From assembly GCA_024404815.1 (NCBI GenBank), contig JAKSPL010000008.1, forward strand, positions 1 through 64,000: 64,000 nt of DNA, written 5' to 3'. Positions 33,221 through 41,667 of the stretch are shown here, in pieces. Source of the stretch: Oscillospiraceae bacterium (lineage in GTDB: Bacteria > Bacillota > Clostridia > Oscillospirales > Ruminococcaceae). Numbering within the stretch: the stretch's first letter is position 1; every line of letters begins with the position of its first letter. The notes beneath the pieces were generated by a model that had not been told where the DNA came from, searched no databases, and worked only from the letters and a program-made list of their open reading frames with translations. The translations under genes were made by a program, and so were the position numbers.

Positions 33221-34006
33221 TCATTCCAGACTGGTGCGAAGCAGCGAAGTCAGGAAGTCCACACGGCGGTCAGAATGATCCAGCATTCCGCCCGAACCGT
33301 TCCATGTTGCCGAAATAATATAGGCTGTCAGGTTCTTGGTTTCCGCATCTTCAAAGCAGTAGCGGTATTCGCGTGTCTGCGAATGATCGGCAGCATAATG
33401 GATGCAGTAGGGCTTCAAACCGATGGATTCCTCAAACTGTTCGATGGTCGTATCAGTCGAAACCTGATTCGGGTCGAGATACGCCTTACGCTTTGTACCG
33501 TAGGGTGTGCTTTCCAAGACGGTGTAGTCGTAATACCAGACCTCATTGAGCACGTCATCATCCGCACGGCAGATGATATTCCATTCGGGAACTCGGACAC
33601 CCTGTACAACTGCTTCCTTTTTACTCGTTGTGCAGGCAGAAAACGGCTGCAAAAGATTGTCGATCGGCGCATAATCCGACTGGCTGTACAGCTCAATATT
33701 TTTCAGGTTCTTGTGGGCATCCTGCAGGGTACTGCCGATGCAGAGCGAAAGCTTTTCTGCAAAACGCGCACCGTCATTGCGCCGCTTCCCAATGAATACA
33801 ATCAGTGAAACAATCAGTGCAAGTGCAGTCAGACCAACAACGGCAATCAGCAGACGTTTTCCTGCAGCCGCACGTTTTTTCGTTCTGCCGGACGGGATTC
33901 TGGACTTCGATTTATGCTGTTTCGGTTCTTCGGGTTCTCCGCGGAGCATTCCGTTTTCATAGTAATCATCCATCGGGATATCATCCTGATACTGTTTGCC
34001 TGCCAT
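33221..34006 (-). CDS. Uncharacterised single-pass membrane protein
   Basis: I do not recognise it; 261 aa. An acidic cytoplasmic N-terminus with a basic KSKSRIPSGRTKKRAAAGKR stretch is followed by one membrane span (LLIAVVGLTALALIVSLIVF, about residues 50-72) and an outside domain of about 185 residues that includes several Tyr/Trp-rich strands (EVWYYDYTVLESTPYGTKR, CIHYAADHSQTREYRY). Three Cys in the outside part (CTT, CRA, CFE) could form disulfides. RBS AAAGGATG precedes the ATG at 34006. It follows the PLP enzyme gene by 41 nt and precedes the pseudokinase gene, which has its own promoter. Confidence 0.7.
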   Translation of the reverse strand: MAGKQYQDDIPMDDYYENGMLRGEPEEPKQHKSKSRIPSGRTKKRAAAGKRLLIAVVGLTALALIVSLIVFIGKRRNDGARFAEKLSLCIGSTLQDAHKNLKNIELYSQSDYAPIDNLLQPFSACTTSKKEAVVQGVRVPEWNIICRADDDVLNEVWYYDYTVLESTPYGTKRKAYLDPNQVSTDTTIEQFEESIGLKPYCIHYAADHSQTREYRYCFEDAETKNLTAYIISATWNGSGGMLDHSDRRVDFLTSLLRTSLE

Positions 34007-34047
34007 TTCGATTCATCCTTTCAATTTCTATATTTCCGTGTCAAACT

Positions 34048-35313
34048 TCAAAGCGAAAGCAGACCTGCATCCAGCATCGCCTGTGCCGCTTTCATGACAC
34101 CGATTTTTCCGCTTGCATAGGTCAGTCCGCCCTGCATATACACCGCAAATGGCTCACGCAGAGGGGCATCCGCCGAAAGTTCAATGGACGCGCCGCCTGT
34201 GAACGTACCTGCTGCCATAATGACCTTGCTGTCGTAGCCGGGCATATCCCATGCCTCCGGCGTTACAAAGGAATCCACAGGAGAACCTGCCTGAATGCCC
34301 TTGCAGAATGCTTCAAGTGCCGCCGCAGAACCAAGCTGAATGACCGTGATGATGTCACCTGCCGCCGCACCGCGTACAGGCAGGCACTCATAGCCCAGTT
34401 TGCGGAACAGTTCTGCTGCAAATACACCGATTTTCCGCGCATTTGCAACGACCTCAGGTGCAAAGAACAGTCCCAGATACATCTCGCGGCACATATTCAG
34501 CGAGCAGCCGACCTCTTTGCCCATGCCCACACAGGTCAGACGATACGCACATTGTTCGACCAGATCCGCTTTTCCTGCAATATAGCCGCCTGTCTGTGCG
34601 ATGCCGCCGCCTGCGTTTTTGATGAGTGAACCGATGATCAGATCCACACCTGCATCGGTCGGTTCTTCATAGTCAACAAATTCGCCGTAGCAGTTGTCCA
34701 TCATAATAATTGCATCGGGACGCGCCGCACGGATGACCTTGACCGTTTCACGAATATCCGCGATCGACAGCGCAGGACGCAGAGAATATCCGCGTGAACG
34801 CTGTAAATACACGACCTTTGCATCCGCAATCGCCGCAGGGATCGCCGCAAAATCGGGTTTTCCCTCTGCGGTGAGTTCACATTGCCCGTATTTTACACCG
34901 TAATCTGCAAGGGAACCGTTGCCCTTGCCGCGAATACCGATGACTTCTTCGAGCGTGTCATACGGAGTGCCTGTGATCGACACAAGCTTATCGCCTGTCC
35001 GCAAAACACCGAACAATGCGGTCGAAAGTGCGTGTGTACCCGACACAAACTGATGCCGCACGAGTGCATCTTCTGTACCAAACACACGCGACCAGACTTT
35101 ATCCAGCTTATCTCTGCCGACATCATCATAGCCGTAGCCGTTTGCGCCTGCAAAGCACGCCGCACTGACGTGTTCCTCCTGAAATGCCCGCAGTACTTTT
35201 GCACCGCAATGCTCAGCGATTCGGTCGATTTCTGCAAACTGTGCGCCGGCCGCCTGCTGTGCCTCCTCGGCAAGCTTCATCAGCCGCGCATCAAAATTAT
35301 AAATCCCGTCCAT
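34048..35313 (-). CDS. PLP-dependent aluminium-resistance/methionine gamma-lyase-like protein
   Basis: A fold-type-I PLP enzyme of 421 aa, in the group annotated as aluminium resistance or methionine gamma-lyase family protein. The PLP lysine lies in LIIGSLIKNAGGGIAQTGGY; the cofactor-region motifs are FVSGTHALSTALFGVLR, IIMMDNCYGEF and GYGYDDVGRDKLD. The actual substrate is not known; these proteins often occur beside hfq, glnA or tRNA genes in Clostridia, but here sit behind peptidases and a GNAT gene. Start: ATG 35313 is about 13 nt behind AAAGGAGG; an in-frame ATT 6 nt earlier is better spaced but rare. Only 5 nt separate it from the GNAT stop. Confidence 0.85.
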   Translation of the reverse strand: MDGIYNFDARLMKLAEEAQQAAGAQFAEIDRIAEHCGAKVLRAFQEEHVSAACFAGANGYGYDDVGRDKLDKVWSRVFGTEDALVRHQFVSGTHALSTALFGVLRTGDKLVSITGTPYDTLEEVIGIRGKGNGSLADYGVKYGQCELTAEGKPDFAAIPAAIADAKVVYLQRSRGYSLRPALSIADIRETVKVIRAARPDAIIMMDNCYGEFVDYEEPTDAGVDLIIGSLIKNAGGGIAQTGGYIAGKADLVEQCAYRLTCVGMGKEVGCSLNMCREMYLGLFFAPEVVANARKIGVFAAELFRKLGYECLPVRGAAAGDIITVIQLGSAAALEAFCKGIQAGSPVDSFVTPEAWDMPGYDSKVIMAAGTFTGGASIELSADAPLREPFAVYMQGGLTYASGKIGVMKAAQAMLDAGLLSL

Positions 35314-35318
35314 CGGAA

Positions 35319-36116
35319 TCAGAGTGCCTCCTTTTGTTTTGCATTGGGTTCGGCATCCAGCCGCTCCCAGACAGACTCCGTTGCGATCAGCGGAAATCCG
35401 ATTTCCTGATAAAAGCTGGCACGAATGTCCAGCGCGTATAGAATCGCATCCTTGCCTTGTGCCTGCAAATCGCCTGCGATCCAATGGAGAAAATCTCTCG
35501 CATAGCCTTTGCCGCGTGCCGCAGTTCTTGTTGCGACCTGTCCGACCAGAACGTGATTCTCATAGTCATACACCGCAGTTGCCGCCGTCACGCCGAAATA
35601 CGTGTAGCAATGCCGCAGACCGTGACGAATCATATGCGAGGTGTCTGTCAGCCAGAGGTCATAGCTGATCAGATTCGGAAAGCCCTCCGACAAAATCTGA
35701 TAAACATCATCCAGCTTCGGTTCTGTGTTGATCTGCGACAAGTCGAACACAGGGGATACATGGCGCGGTTTGAGCTGAAAAATCGAACGGCGCAAGGTCT
35801 GATAGCCTTGCAGTTTCAGTCCCAGCAGAAGTGACTGATTGCCCTCAACTCGAAACGGCTGATGCATCTTCACAAACAGTCCCAGCTCCGCGATTGCAAT
35901 TTCACAATCCGAAAAATCGTCCTGCGAGCTGACCAGAAGTGTGCTGTTTTGCAGCATCAATACCGCTGATTTACCCTTGTCCGTCAGGGAAAAGAATCGG
36001 CAGAAATCATAGCCGATCCCATAGCCCTCATAGCACGAAAGCATTTTTCTGCCGTAGTGGCAGGGCCGCAGCATCTCTTTGTCAAGCTGAGCTGCATTCT
36101 GAATCTCAACAATCAT
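35319..36116 (-). CDS. GNAT family N-acetyltransferase
   Basis: A soluble acetyltransferase of 265 aa. The acetyl-CoA loop is VGQVATRTAARGKGYARDFLHW (residues about 190-210), the typical Q/R-x-x-G-x-G/A pattern, followed by LYALDIRASFYQEIGF. The N-terminal 110 residues look like a second, degenerate domain, as in some two-domain GNAT enzymes. The start at 36116 overlaps the stop of the M42 gene by 11 nt, showing translation coupling. Acceptor substrate unknown; given the neighbours, peptide N-termini or amino acids are possible, but this is inference. Confidence 0.82.
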   Translation of the reverse strand: MIVEIQNAAQLDKEMLRPCHYGRKMLSCYEGYGIGYDFCRFFSLTDKGKSAVLMLQNSTLLVSSQDDFSDCEIAIAELGLFVKMHQPFRVEGNQSLLLGLKLQGYQTLRRSIFQLKPRHVSPVFDLSQINTEPKLDDVYQILSEGFPNLISYDLWLTDTSHMIRHGLRHCYTYFGVTAATAVYDYENHVLVGQVATRTAARGKGYARDFLHWIAGDLQAQGKDAILYALDIRASFYQEIGFPLIATESVWERLDAEPNAKQKEAL

Positions 36117-37152
36117 CGGTGGAATCTCCCATCGTCTGAATCATAGGAATGAGGGATTTAGCAAGTGCTTCACAGGCTTCTGCATCCGATTGTCTGATGA
36201 CACATACGGGCGAATGCAGATATCTGCACGGGACACTCACCGCAAGCACACGAACACCGTGCGCCGCATTTTGTATCGCACCTGCGTCATTTCCGCCTGC
36301 GATTTTCGTTTTTGTCTGCCATGCGATGCCCTGCTGTTCCGCAAGTTCTGTTGCAGAGCGGTACAGTTCTGCGTCGTAGACCGTTCTGCCGTCCATAAAG
36401 CTGATGACAGCACCGCCGCCCAGCTTGCAGACCGCATCCGCACCGCTGCATCCTGCCACATCTGCGGCAGTTGTCGCTTCAAATACAACGGCAAATTCGG
36501 GCGCAATCGTATTTGCGGCAACACCTGCACCGCGCAGTCCGACTTCTTCCTGCACGACAAACGCAAATTCCGTATCATACGGCAGATCCTGCCGCAGAAG
36601 GGAAAGCAGTACCGCACAGCCAAATCGGTCGTCGATCGCTTTTGCCGCAATACAGCCATCACCGAATGTCCGATATTCGGGCATAAAATACACAATATCG
36701 CCAAGCCGTACAAGTGTCTGTGCTTCTTCTTTCGATTTCGCACCGATGTCCACACAAAGCTCCGACATTTTCACAGGGGACTTTTTCTCGCTGCACGACA
36801 GATGATGTACTGGCTTTGTGCCGATGACACCGAGAACCTGCTGCTTTCCGACCAGCACCTGTCTGCCGATGACCGCCGCGGCACTCACACCGCCGACCAT
36901 GTCAAATTTCAGCGAACCGTCTTCTGTGATCGCCGTGACCATCAGCGCGACCTCGTCCATATGTGCGGAGAACATCAGCTTATGCTTTGCACGCTCTCTG
37001 CCTTCCTTATGCACCAGAACATTTCCGAGATTGTCTACCGTCGGCGTCAGTCCGAGTGCTTTGATTTCATTCAGAATGTACGCACGTACATCATTTTCTC
37101 TGCCTGATGTGCCGCAGAGTTTACAGAGGGTTTCCAGTTCCTGCATTTTCAT
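36106..37152 (-). CDS. M42 family aminopeptidase (copy 2)
   Basis: A cytosolic di-metal aminopeptidase of 348 aa (TET/M42 type), usually a dodecamer that trims peptides. Metal and catalytic residues appear in FSAHMDEVALMV, AKAIDDRFGCAVLL, FVVQEEVGLRGAGVA, VVFEATTAADV and VPCRYLHSPV, so it looks active. The start ATG 37152 overlaps the stop of the other M42 gene by 4 nt (ATGA). The two proteins are clearly related but differ throughout; this copy keeps the classical QEEVGLRGA loop. Substrate side-chain preference cannot be told from sequence. Confidence 0.92.
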   Translation of the reverse strand: MKMQELETLCKLCGTSGRENDVRAYILNEIKALGLTPTVDNLGNVLVHKEGRERAKHKLMFSAHMDEVALMVTAITEDGSLKFDMVGGVSAAAVIGRQVLVGKQQVLGVIGTKPVHHLSCSEKKSPVKMSELCVDIGAKSKEEAQTLVRLGDIVYFMPEYRTFGDGCIAAKAIDDRFGCAVLLSLLRQDLPYDTEFAFVVQEEVGLRGAGVAANTIAPEFAVVFEATTAADVAGCSGADAVCKLGGGAVISFMDGRTVYDAELYRSATELAEQQGIAWQTKTKIAGGNDAGAIQNAAHGVRVLAVSVPCRYLHSPVCVIRQSDAEACEALAKSLIPMIQTMGDSTDDC

Positions 37153-38183
37153 TCTCTGCCGCACTCCTTTGCAAAGGCGACCAGCAATGCCGCCGTTTCT
37201 TCAACATCCTTTGTGGAAATGACCTCCACAGGCGTGTGCATATACCGCTGCGGGATGGAAACCGTCGCGGCTTTTGTGCCATTCTTCGAGCAAATCGCCA
37301 GCGCATCCGCATCCGTACCTGTCGATTCAGGCATAATTTCAAGCTGATATGGGATTTTTGCATTCTCTGCAACAGCAATCAGCTTGTCGGACATTTCCGC
37401 ATCCAGCACAGAGGAGATACCGATCGCAGGGCCGCCGCCAAGGGTATAACAATCATCACCGCTGTCAGCAGTACCGCTTGCAAAAGTCACATCTACGGCG
37501 ATCGCATAGTCAGGATTTTCCATTGCCGCCGCCATTCTCGCGCCCTTGTGACCGCTTCGCTCCTCCTGCGTACAGCACACGATGGCAACATTACACGGCA
37601 GACTCGGTTCCTCGCTGAGTGCCTTTGCCGCGAGCACCAACGCCGCAATACCACAGCGGTCGTCGAGTGCCGAACCAGTCACACGGTCGTTTTGCAGCGG
37701 CTTGCAGGTCGTATCGTAATACACAGCATCCCCTCTGCGGATTTTTCCTTTCAGGGCATCCGCCGAGGAATATCCAATATCTACGCACAATTTATCCGTA
37801 TCAGGGACTGCCTGCTCGCCTTGCAGCAGGTGCGGCGGAAGAATCGAAATGACACCGTACATCGGCTCGCTGCCCATGATTTTGACCGCCTGTCCGAGCA
37901 GCAGACGATTGTCGATGCCGCCGACATTGCCGATGCGGAGAAAACCATCCTCTGTAATGTCGGTCACAAAGAATCCGACCTGGTCGATGTGGGCGCAGAG
38001 TAAAAGTGTCGGTTTTTCAGGATTTTTCTCTCCGCCAATATGTCCGATGACCTCGCCGTCCCTGCACACGCAGTCAGGACAATAGGGCAAAAGCAGTTCG
38101 CGGACTGCCGCCGCCGCACCGCCCTCTCTGCCCGATACACCGCGCAGGTCAGCAAGTGTCTGAATCAAAGAAAAAGTCGTCAT
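37149..38183 (-). CDS. M42 family aminopeptidase (copy 1)
   Basis: The first gene of the operon, 344 aa. Metal-binding and catalytic positions occur in LLCAHIDQVGFFV, SALDDRCGIAALV, VCCTQEERSGHKGARM, AIAVDVTFASG and IPQRYMHTPVEV. The central loop reads QEERSGHKGA rather than the usual QEEVGLRGA, so the active site edge differs from copy 2, which suggests different substrate choice. ATG 38183 has GAGAGA nearby. Strong promoter upstream (38232-38260). It overlaps copy 2 by 4 nt. Confidence 0.92.
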   Translation of the reverse strand: MTTFSLIQTLADLRGVSGREGGAAAAVRELLLPYCPDCVCRDGEVIGHIGGEKNPEKPTLLLCAHIDQVGFFVTDITEDGFLRIGNVGGIDNRLLLGQAVKIMGSEPMYGVISILPPHLLQGEQAVPDTDKLCVDIGYSSADALKGKIRRGDAVYYDTTCKPLQNDRVTGSALDDRCGIAALVLAAKALSEEPSLPCNVAIVCCTQEERSGHKGARMAAAMENPDYAIAVDVTFASGTADSGDDCYTLGGGPAIGISSVLDAEMSDKLIAVAENAKIPYQLEIMPESTGTDADALAICSKNGTKAATVSIPQRYMHTPVEVISTKDVEETAALLVAFAKECGRE

Positions 38184-38231
38184 AAAAGAAATCTCTCTTT
38201 CTATGGCTGATGATATAGCAATACATATTAT

Positions 38232-38260
38232 ATTATACCAAAATTTGCCGTAAATTGCAA
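38232..38260 (-). promoter_or_regulatory. Promoter of the M42-M42-GNAT-PLP operon
   Basis: Minus strand TTGCAA (38260-38255), 17-nt spacer, TATAAT (38237-38232). Confidence 0.78.
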
Positions 38261-38353
38261 GACAGAATTTCGCTTTTGTACATCCCCACAAACGCGCCCG
38301 ATATCTTTCGTGAAAAATGATGAAATCATCCGAAAACGGCAGAAAATATCGAC

Positions 38354-38382
38354 TTGACTTTCCTCCGAAATTATGCTAAACT
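38354..38382 (+). promoter_or_regulatory. Promoter of the SASA-family gene
   Basis: TTGACT (38354-38359), 17-nt spacer, TAAACT (38377-38382). Confidence 0.65.
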
Positions 38383-38419
38383 GAAAGAAATTCCGCATGA
38401 AAGGAGCCGCACGATCACA

Positions 38420-39919
38420 ATGAGAACAGCAGCAATTTTCAGCAGCCACATGGTTTTGCAGCAAGGTCGTCCCATTTGTATCTGGGGCGAAGGACAGGAC
38501 TGCGAACATATCTCCGTCACGCTTGGAAATGTCGGGGTTGATACAGTCGCCGCAAACGGGAAATGGAAGCTGTATCTGCCACCGCAAACAGCCGCTGACG
38601 GGCTGACCATGACCATTGCAGGAAAAGATGAAAGACTCGTATTTACAGATATTTCGATTGGCGAAGTATGGCTCTGCGGCGGTCAGAGCAACATGGAATT
38701 TGAGATCTGCAACGAGAAAAACGGCGAAGCATTGCTCTCCGCGCTGACACCTGATTGCGGTGTACGATTCTACTATACCCCCAAACTGCACATGATAGAC
38801 GCGAATTTCGATGCCGCAGAACGCAGTACCTGCTGGCAAACCGCCTCTCCGACCGCCGCACGGGCATGGTCGGCGGTGGGACTTTACTGTGCGCTGGAAC
38901 TGCAAAAGAAGCTCGGTGTGACAGTCGGACTGATCGGCTGCAACTGGGGCGGAACTTCCGCAACTTCGTGGATCCCGCGTGAAACCATCGCGGAACACCC
39001 ACAGCTTTCCCCCTATCTGGATGACTACGACCGCGCAATGGAGGGCGTTACCCTCGAAGAACATATCCGTGCATTTGACGCCTACGCCGCCTATCAGGGC
39101 GCATGGCACCTGAAAAGCACAGCTTACAAAAAAGCACACCCTGATGCGTCATGGGAGGACATCGAAGCAGCCTGCGGAAAATCGCAGTACCCCGGCCCGA
39201 TGGGACCGAAAAGTGAACGCCGACCGGGCGGACTCTATGAAACTATGCTGTCGCGCGTCTGCCCGTACACGCTACGCGGATTTCTGTTCTATCAGGGAGA
39301 ATCGGACGCCTGCTACCCCGACACCTACGGCATCCTCCTGCGTGCATTGATTGCAAAATGGCGGAAAGACTGGGAGAATCCAGACCTGCCGTTTTTGTTT
39401 GTACAGCTTCCGATGTTCCGCTATGCCTCAGAACCGGACAGCGGCAGCTGGGCTGTCATTCGTGAACATCAGATGCAAACCGCACAAACCGTCGCAAATA
39501 CGGCACTTGCAATCATTCCTGACTGCGGCGAATGGAACGAGATCCATCCAAGCGACAAATCACAGGTCGGACATCGCCTTGCGCTGCTGGCACTCGCAGA
39601 GGTATACGGACTTCTGACGCAGATACAGGCACATCCGCCTGTATATCAAAGTTATGAAACCATCGGAGATACGATGATCCTGCATTTTGCAAATGGCGCA
39701 CTTGCTCCGTGTAACAATCCCTGCGGATTTGAACTGGCAGGGACAGACGGTATTTTCTATCCTACCTGCGCAAAAATCTCTGCTGACACGGTGACTTTAC
39801 ACGCAGAACAAGTCCCCTGCCCGACCGCCGCACGCTACGCATGGGCAGACTACTGTGCCATTTCCCTTTACGGCGAAAACGGCTTGCCCGTATCCCCGTT
39901 CCGCACCGCAAAAGCATAA
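38420..39919 (+). CDS. Sialate O-acetylesterase family protein (SASA, SGNH hydrolase)
   Basis: An esterase of 499 aa that would remove O-acetyl groups from sugars (sialic acid or hemicellulose-derived). The nucleophile Ser is in WLCGGQSNMEFE; GLIGCNWGGTSATSWI and the Asp/His pair in EIHPSDKSQVGHRLAL complete the SGNH pattern. The first 100 residues form the usual beta-rich N-terminal domain. There is no signal peptide, so it probably works in the cytosol on imported oligosaccharides. ATG 38420 is preceded by AAGGAG, somewhat far (14 nt). It is a single-gene unit; a converging terminator follows. Confidence 0.88.
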   Translation: MRTAAIFSSHMVLQQGRPICIWGEGQDCEHISVTLGNVGVDTVAANGKWKLYLPPQTAADGLTMTIAGKDERLVFTDISIGEVWLCGGQSNMEFEICNEKNGEALLSALTPDCGVRFYYTPKLHMIDANFDAAERSTCWQTASPTAARAWSAVGLYCALELQKKLGVTVGLIGCNWGGTSATSWIPRETIAEHPQLSPYLDDYDRAMEGVTLEEHIRAFDAYAAYQGAWHLKSTAYKKAHPDASWEDIEAACGKSQYPGPMGPKSERRPGGLYETMLSRVCPYTLRGFLFYQGESDACYPDTYGILLRALIAKWRKDWENPDLPFLFVQLPMFRYASEPDSGSWAVIREHQMQTAQTVANTALAIIPDCGEWNEIHPSDKSQVGHRLALLALAEVYGLLTQIQAHPPVYQSYETIGDTMILHFANGALAPCNNPCGFELAGTDGIFYPTCAKISADTVTLHAEQVPCPTAARYAWADYCAISLYGENGLPVSPFRTAKA

Positions 39920-39921
39920 CA

Positions 39922-39960
39922 AATCCCCCGTCAGTTCACATCGTGCTGACGGGGGATTCT
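39922..39960. terminator. Bidirectional terminator after SASA gene
   Basis: Stem AATCCCCCGTCAG (39922-39934) with CTGACGGGGGATT (39946-39958). T-containing tails on both sides; serves the converging genes. Confidence 0.8.
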
Positions 39961-39963
39961 TAT

Positions 39964-41580
39964 TTACTTCTTCTTGTTTTTGCTTTTCGGCTGATTCTTT
40001 GCGTTCTTCTGTTTTTTGCCGTTCTCTGCGGATTGCTTTGTGTCAGCTGCCGCTTTCACGGGAACAGGCTTTGGTGCATCCTCCAAAATCGGGACGCCGA
40101 CCAGTACACCAAGCATCATCCAATGCAGCGGCGAAACCGTCAGTACCGAAATACCGACCATAGAGGTCAGCGTGAACGCAAGTACCGCAAATACCGCCGA
40201 GAGATATACCCAGCTTCCCGTTTGTTTGCGGTTACGGATACCCTGAATCAGGCAAAGCAGCAACAGAACCACATACAGTACCAGCGACGGAACACCGCGT
40301 GTTGCAGCGATAAACAGGAAATCGTTGTACGGACGGTCAACTCCGTTGGAATTACCGTTGAGTGCCATGCTCGTTCGCAGCTGCTCATACCAGAAGTTGT
40401 CAGGACCTGTACCCCAGACGGGATCTTTCGCAATGACGCGCGTACCCTCGCTCCATGCATAGGTCAGAACCGAACTTGCATCTTCAATCTCAAAATCATG
40501 CTCTTCATGTGCGGTATACGGGCAGGCAGTACTCAAACGATAGAAGCCGTCATCCCAGACAATACCGCCGTCATAAAATGCAAAACCGTTCGGCAGAGGC
40601 GCATCGTTGTAGGTTCTGTATGCACCGTTGATGGTCGGCGTAAAGAATACCCAAACGCCAGAAACTGCAAGAGCACCGGCCAGCACCAACGGCATAAGCC
40701 ACGCTTTTCCTGCGGATTTCTTTCGGCAGACGATCGACAGGATTACCGCCAACAGGATTCCGAAGCAGGCACCCAGCAGACCTGCGATCGTCTGTGTTTT
40801 GAACAGCATCAGCATATCAAATGCGGCACAGACAAGCGCAAAAGTACGCTGTTTCTTCTCTTTGCCGCAAATCGCAGCAGGAATTGCAATGCACAGCAGC
40901 ATCGACAGGAGCATTGCATAGGTGATCGGGCTGTCTGTCAGTCCACTCGGCAGATGCAAATTTTCGAACAGCAGCGGCCCGACAAAACTGTACTCATTCG
41001 GGAACGGGATCGGCAGCGACTGCACAAAGCCCCAAAGGCACTGCACCAGTCCGAATCCCATCGTCAGATTGAGCAGCAGACGAATGTTCTTTTCGCGGCG
41101 AAGCATACTTGCGACATAGAAAACTGCACCGTAAATCAGCAGGGCAAACCAGCCCTCATCTCTGCCGTCCTGTCCAAACAGAGAATCACGGATGTCATAC
41201 GAATGGAGCAGCGAACCGACCGCCCAAAGCAGCATTGCCAGCACCAACAGATACGGGATAGCGGTACTTTTTGCAAACTGCTTTCGCATCATGCCGACGA
41301 TCATGGCAATCACAACAAATACGCCGAATGTCGAAAAGAACACCGCAACACTTCGCAGACCAACGGCGATCAGCGCAAGAAAAGCACCCATGCCGCCCTC
41401 TGCGACCATTTGGTTAAAGTTTACCGTACTGGAATAGGTCAGCTGGAATATCATTTCCGCAAAACCGATGAAGCAAAGCATCGCTGTCAGCAGCTTTACA
41501 CAAAATGCGCGGTACTTATCCAAGTCCATATTCAGAACAAAGTTGGATTTTTCCGTGGTATGAAAGATTGTCTTTGGCAT
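39964..41580 (-). CDS. O-antigen ligase/polymerase-like membrane protein
   Basis: A multi-span protein of 538 aa (about 11-12 membrane helices) of the Wzy/WaaL-like group. The large outside loop between the last helices contains ARDPVWGTGPDNFWYEQ-like text (actual KDPVWGTGPDNFWYEQLRT) and GVDRPYNDFLFIAATRG, which match the PF04932 signature. The C-terminus is a strongly basic, disordered Lys/Asn-rich tail. A Gram-positive homologue would join or polymerise a cell-surface polysaccharide. No glycosyltransferases lie beside it. Start: ATG 41586 is too close to AAAGG, so ATG 41580 (8 nt away) is preferred. Confidence 0.82.
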   Translation of the reverse strand: MPKTIFHTTEKSNFVLNMDLDKYRAFCVKLLTAMLCFIGFAEMIFQLTYSSTVNFNQMVAEGGMGAFLALIAVGLRSVAVFFSTFGVFVVIAMIVGMMRKQFAKSTAIPYLLVLAMLLWAVGSLLHSYDIRDSLFGQDGRDEGWFALLIYGAVFYVASMLRREKNIRLLLNLTMGFGLVQCLWGFVQSLPIPFPNEYSFVGPLLFENLHLPSGLTDSPITYAMLLSMLLCIAIPAAICGKEKKQRTFALVCAAFDMLMLFKTQTIAGLLGACFGILLAVILSIVCRKKSAGKAWLMPLVLAGALAVSGVWVFFTPTINGAYRTYNDAPLPNGFAFYDGGIVWDDGFYRLSTACPYTAHEEHDFEIEDASSVLTYAWSEGTRVIAKDPVWGTGPDNFWYEQLRTSMALNGNSNGVDRPYNDFLFIAATRGVPSLVLYVVLLLLCLIQGIRNRKQTGSWVYLSAVFAVLAFTLTSMVGISVLTVSPLHWMMLGVLVGVPILEDAPKPVPVKAAADTKQSAENGKKQKNAKNQPKSKNKKK

Positions 41581-41611
41581 ACGCATCGCCTTTCTTTCCG
41601 TAAGATTTCAA

Positions 41612-41654
41612 AAGAAAATGCACATGATTCCGAACAGCCGAAATCATGTGCATT
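41612..41654 (-). terminator. RNase Y terminator
   Basis: Minus strand AATGCACATGATT (41654-41642) pairs with AATCATGTGCATT (41629-41617), followed by TTCTTTTG. It separates rny from the ligase-like gene downstream. Confidence 0.82.
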
Positions 41655-41667
41655 CTGTTTGACTGAT

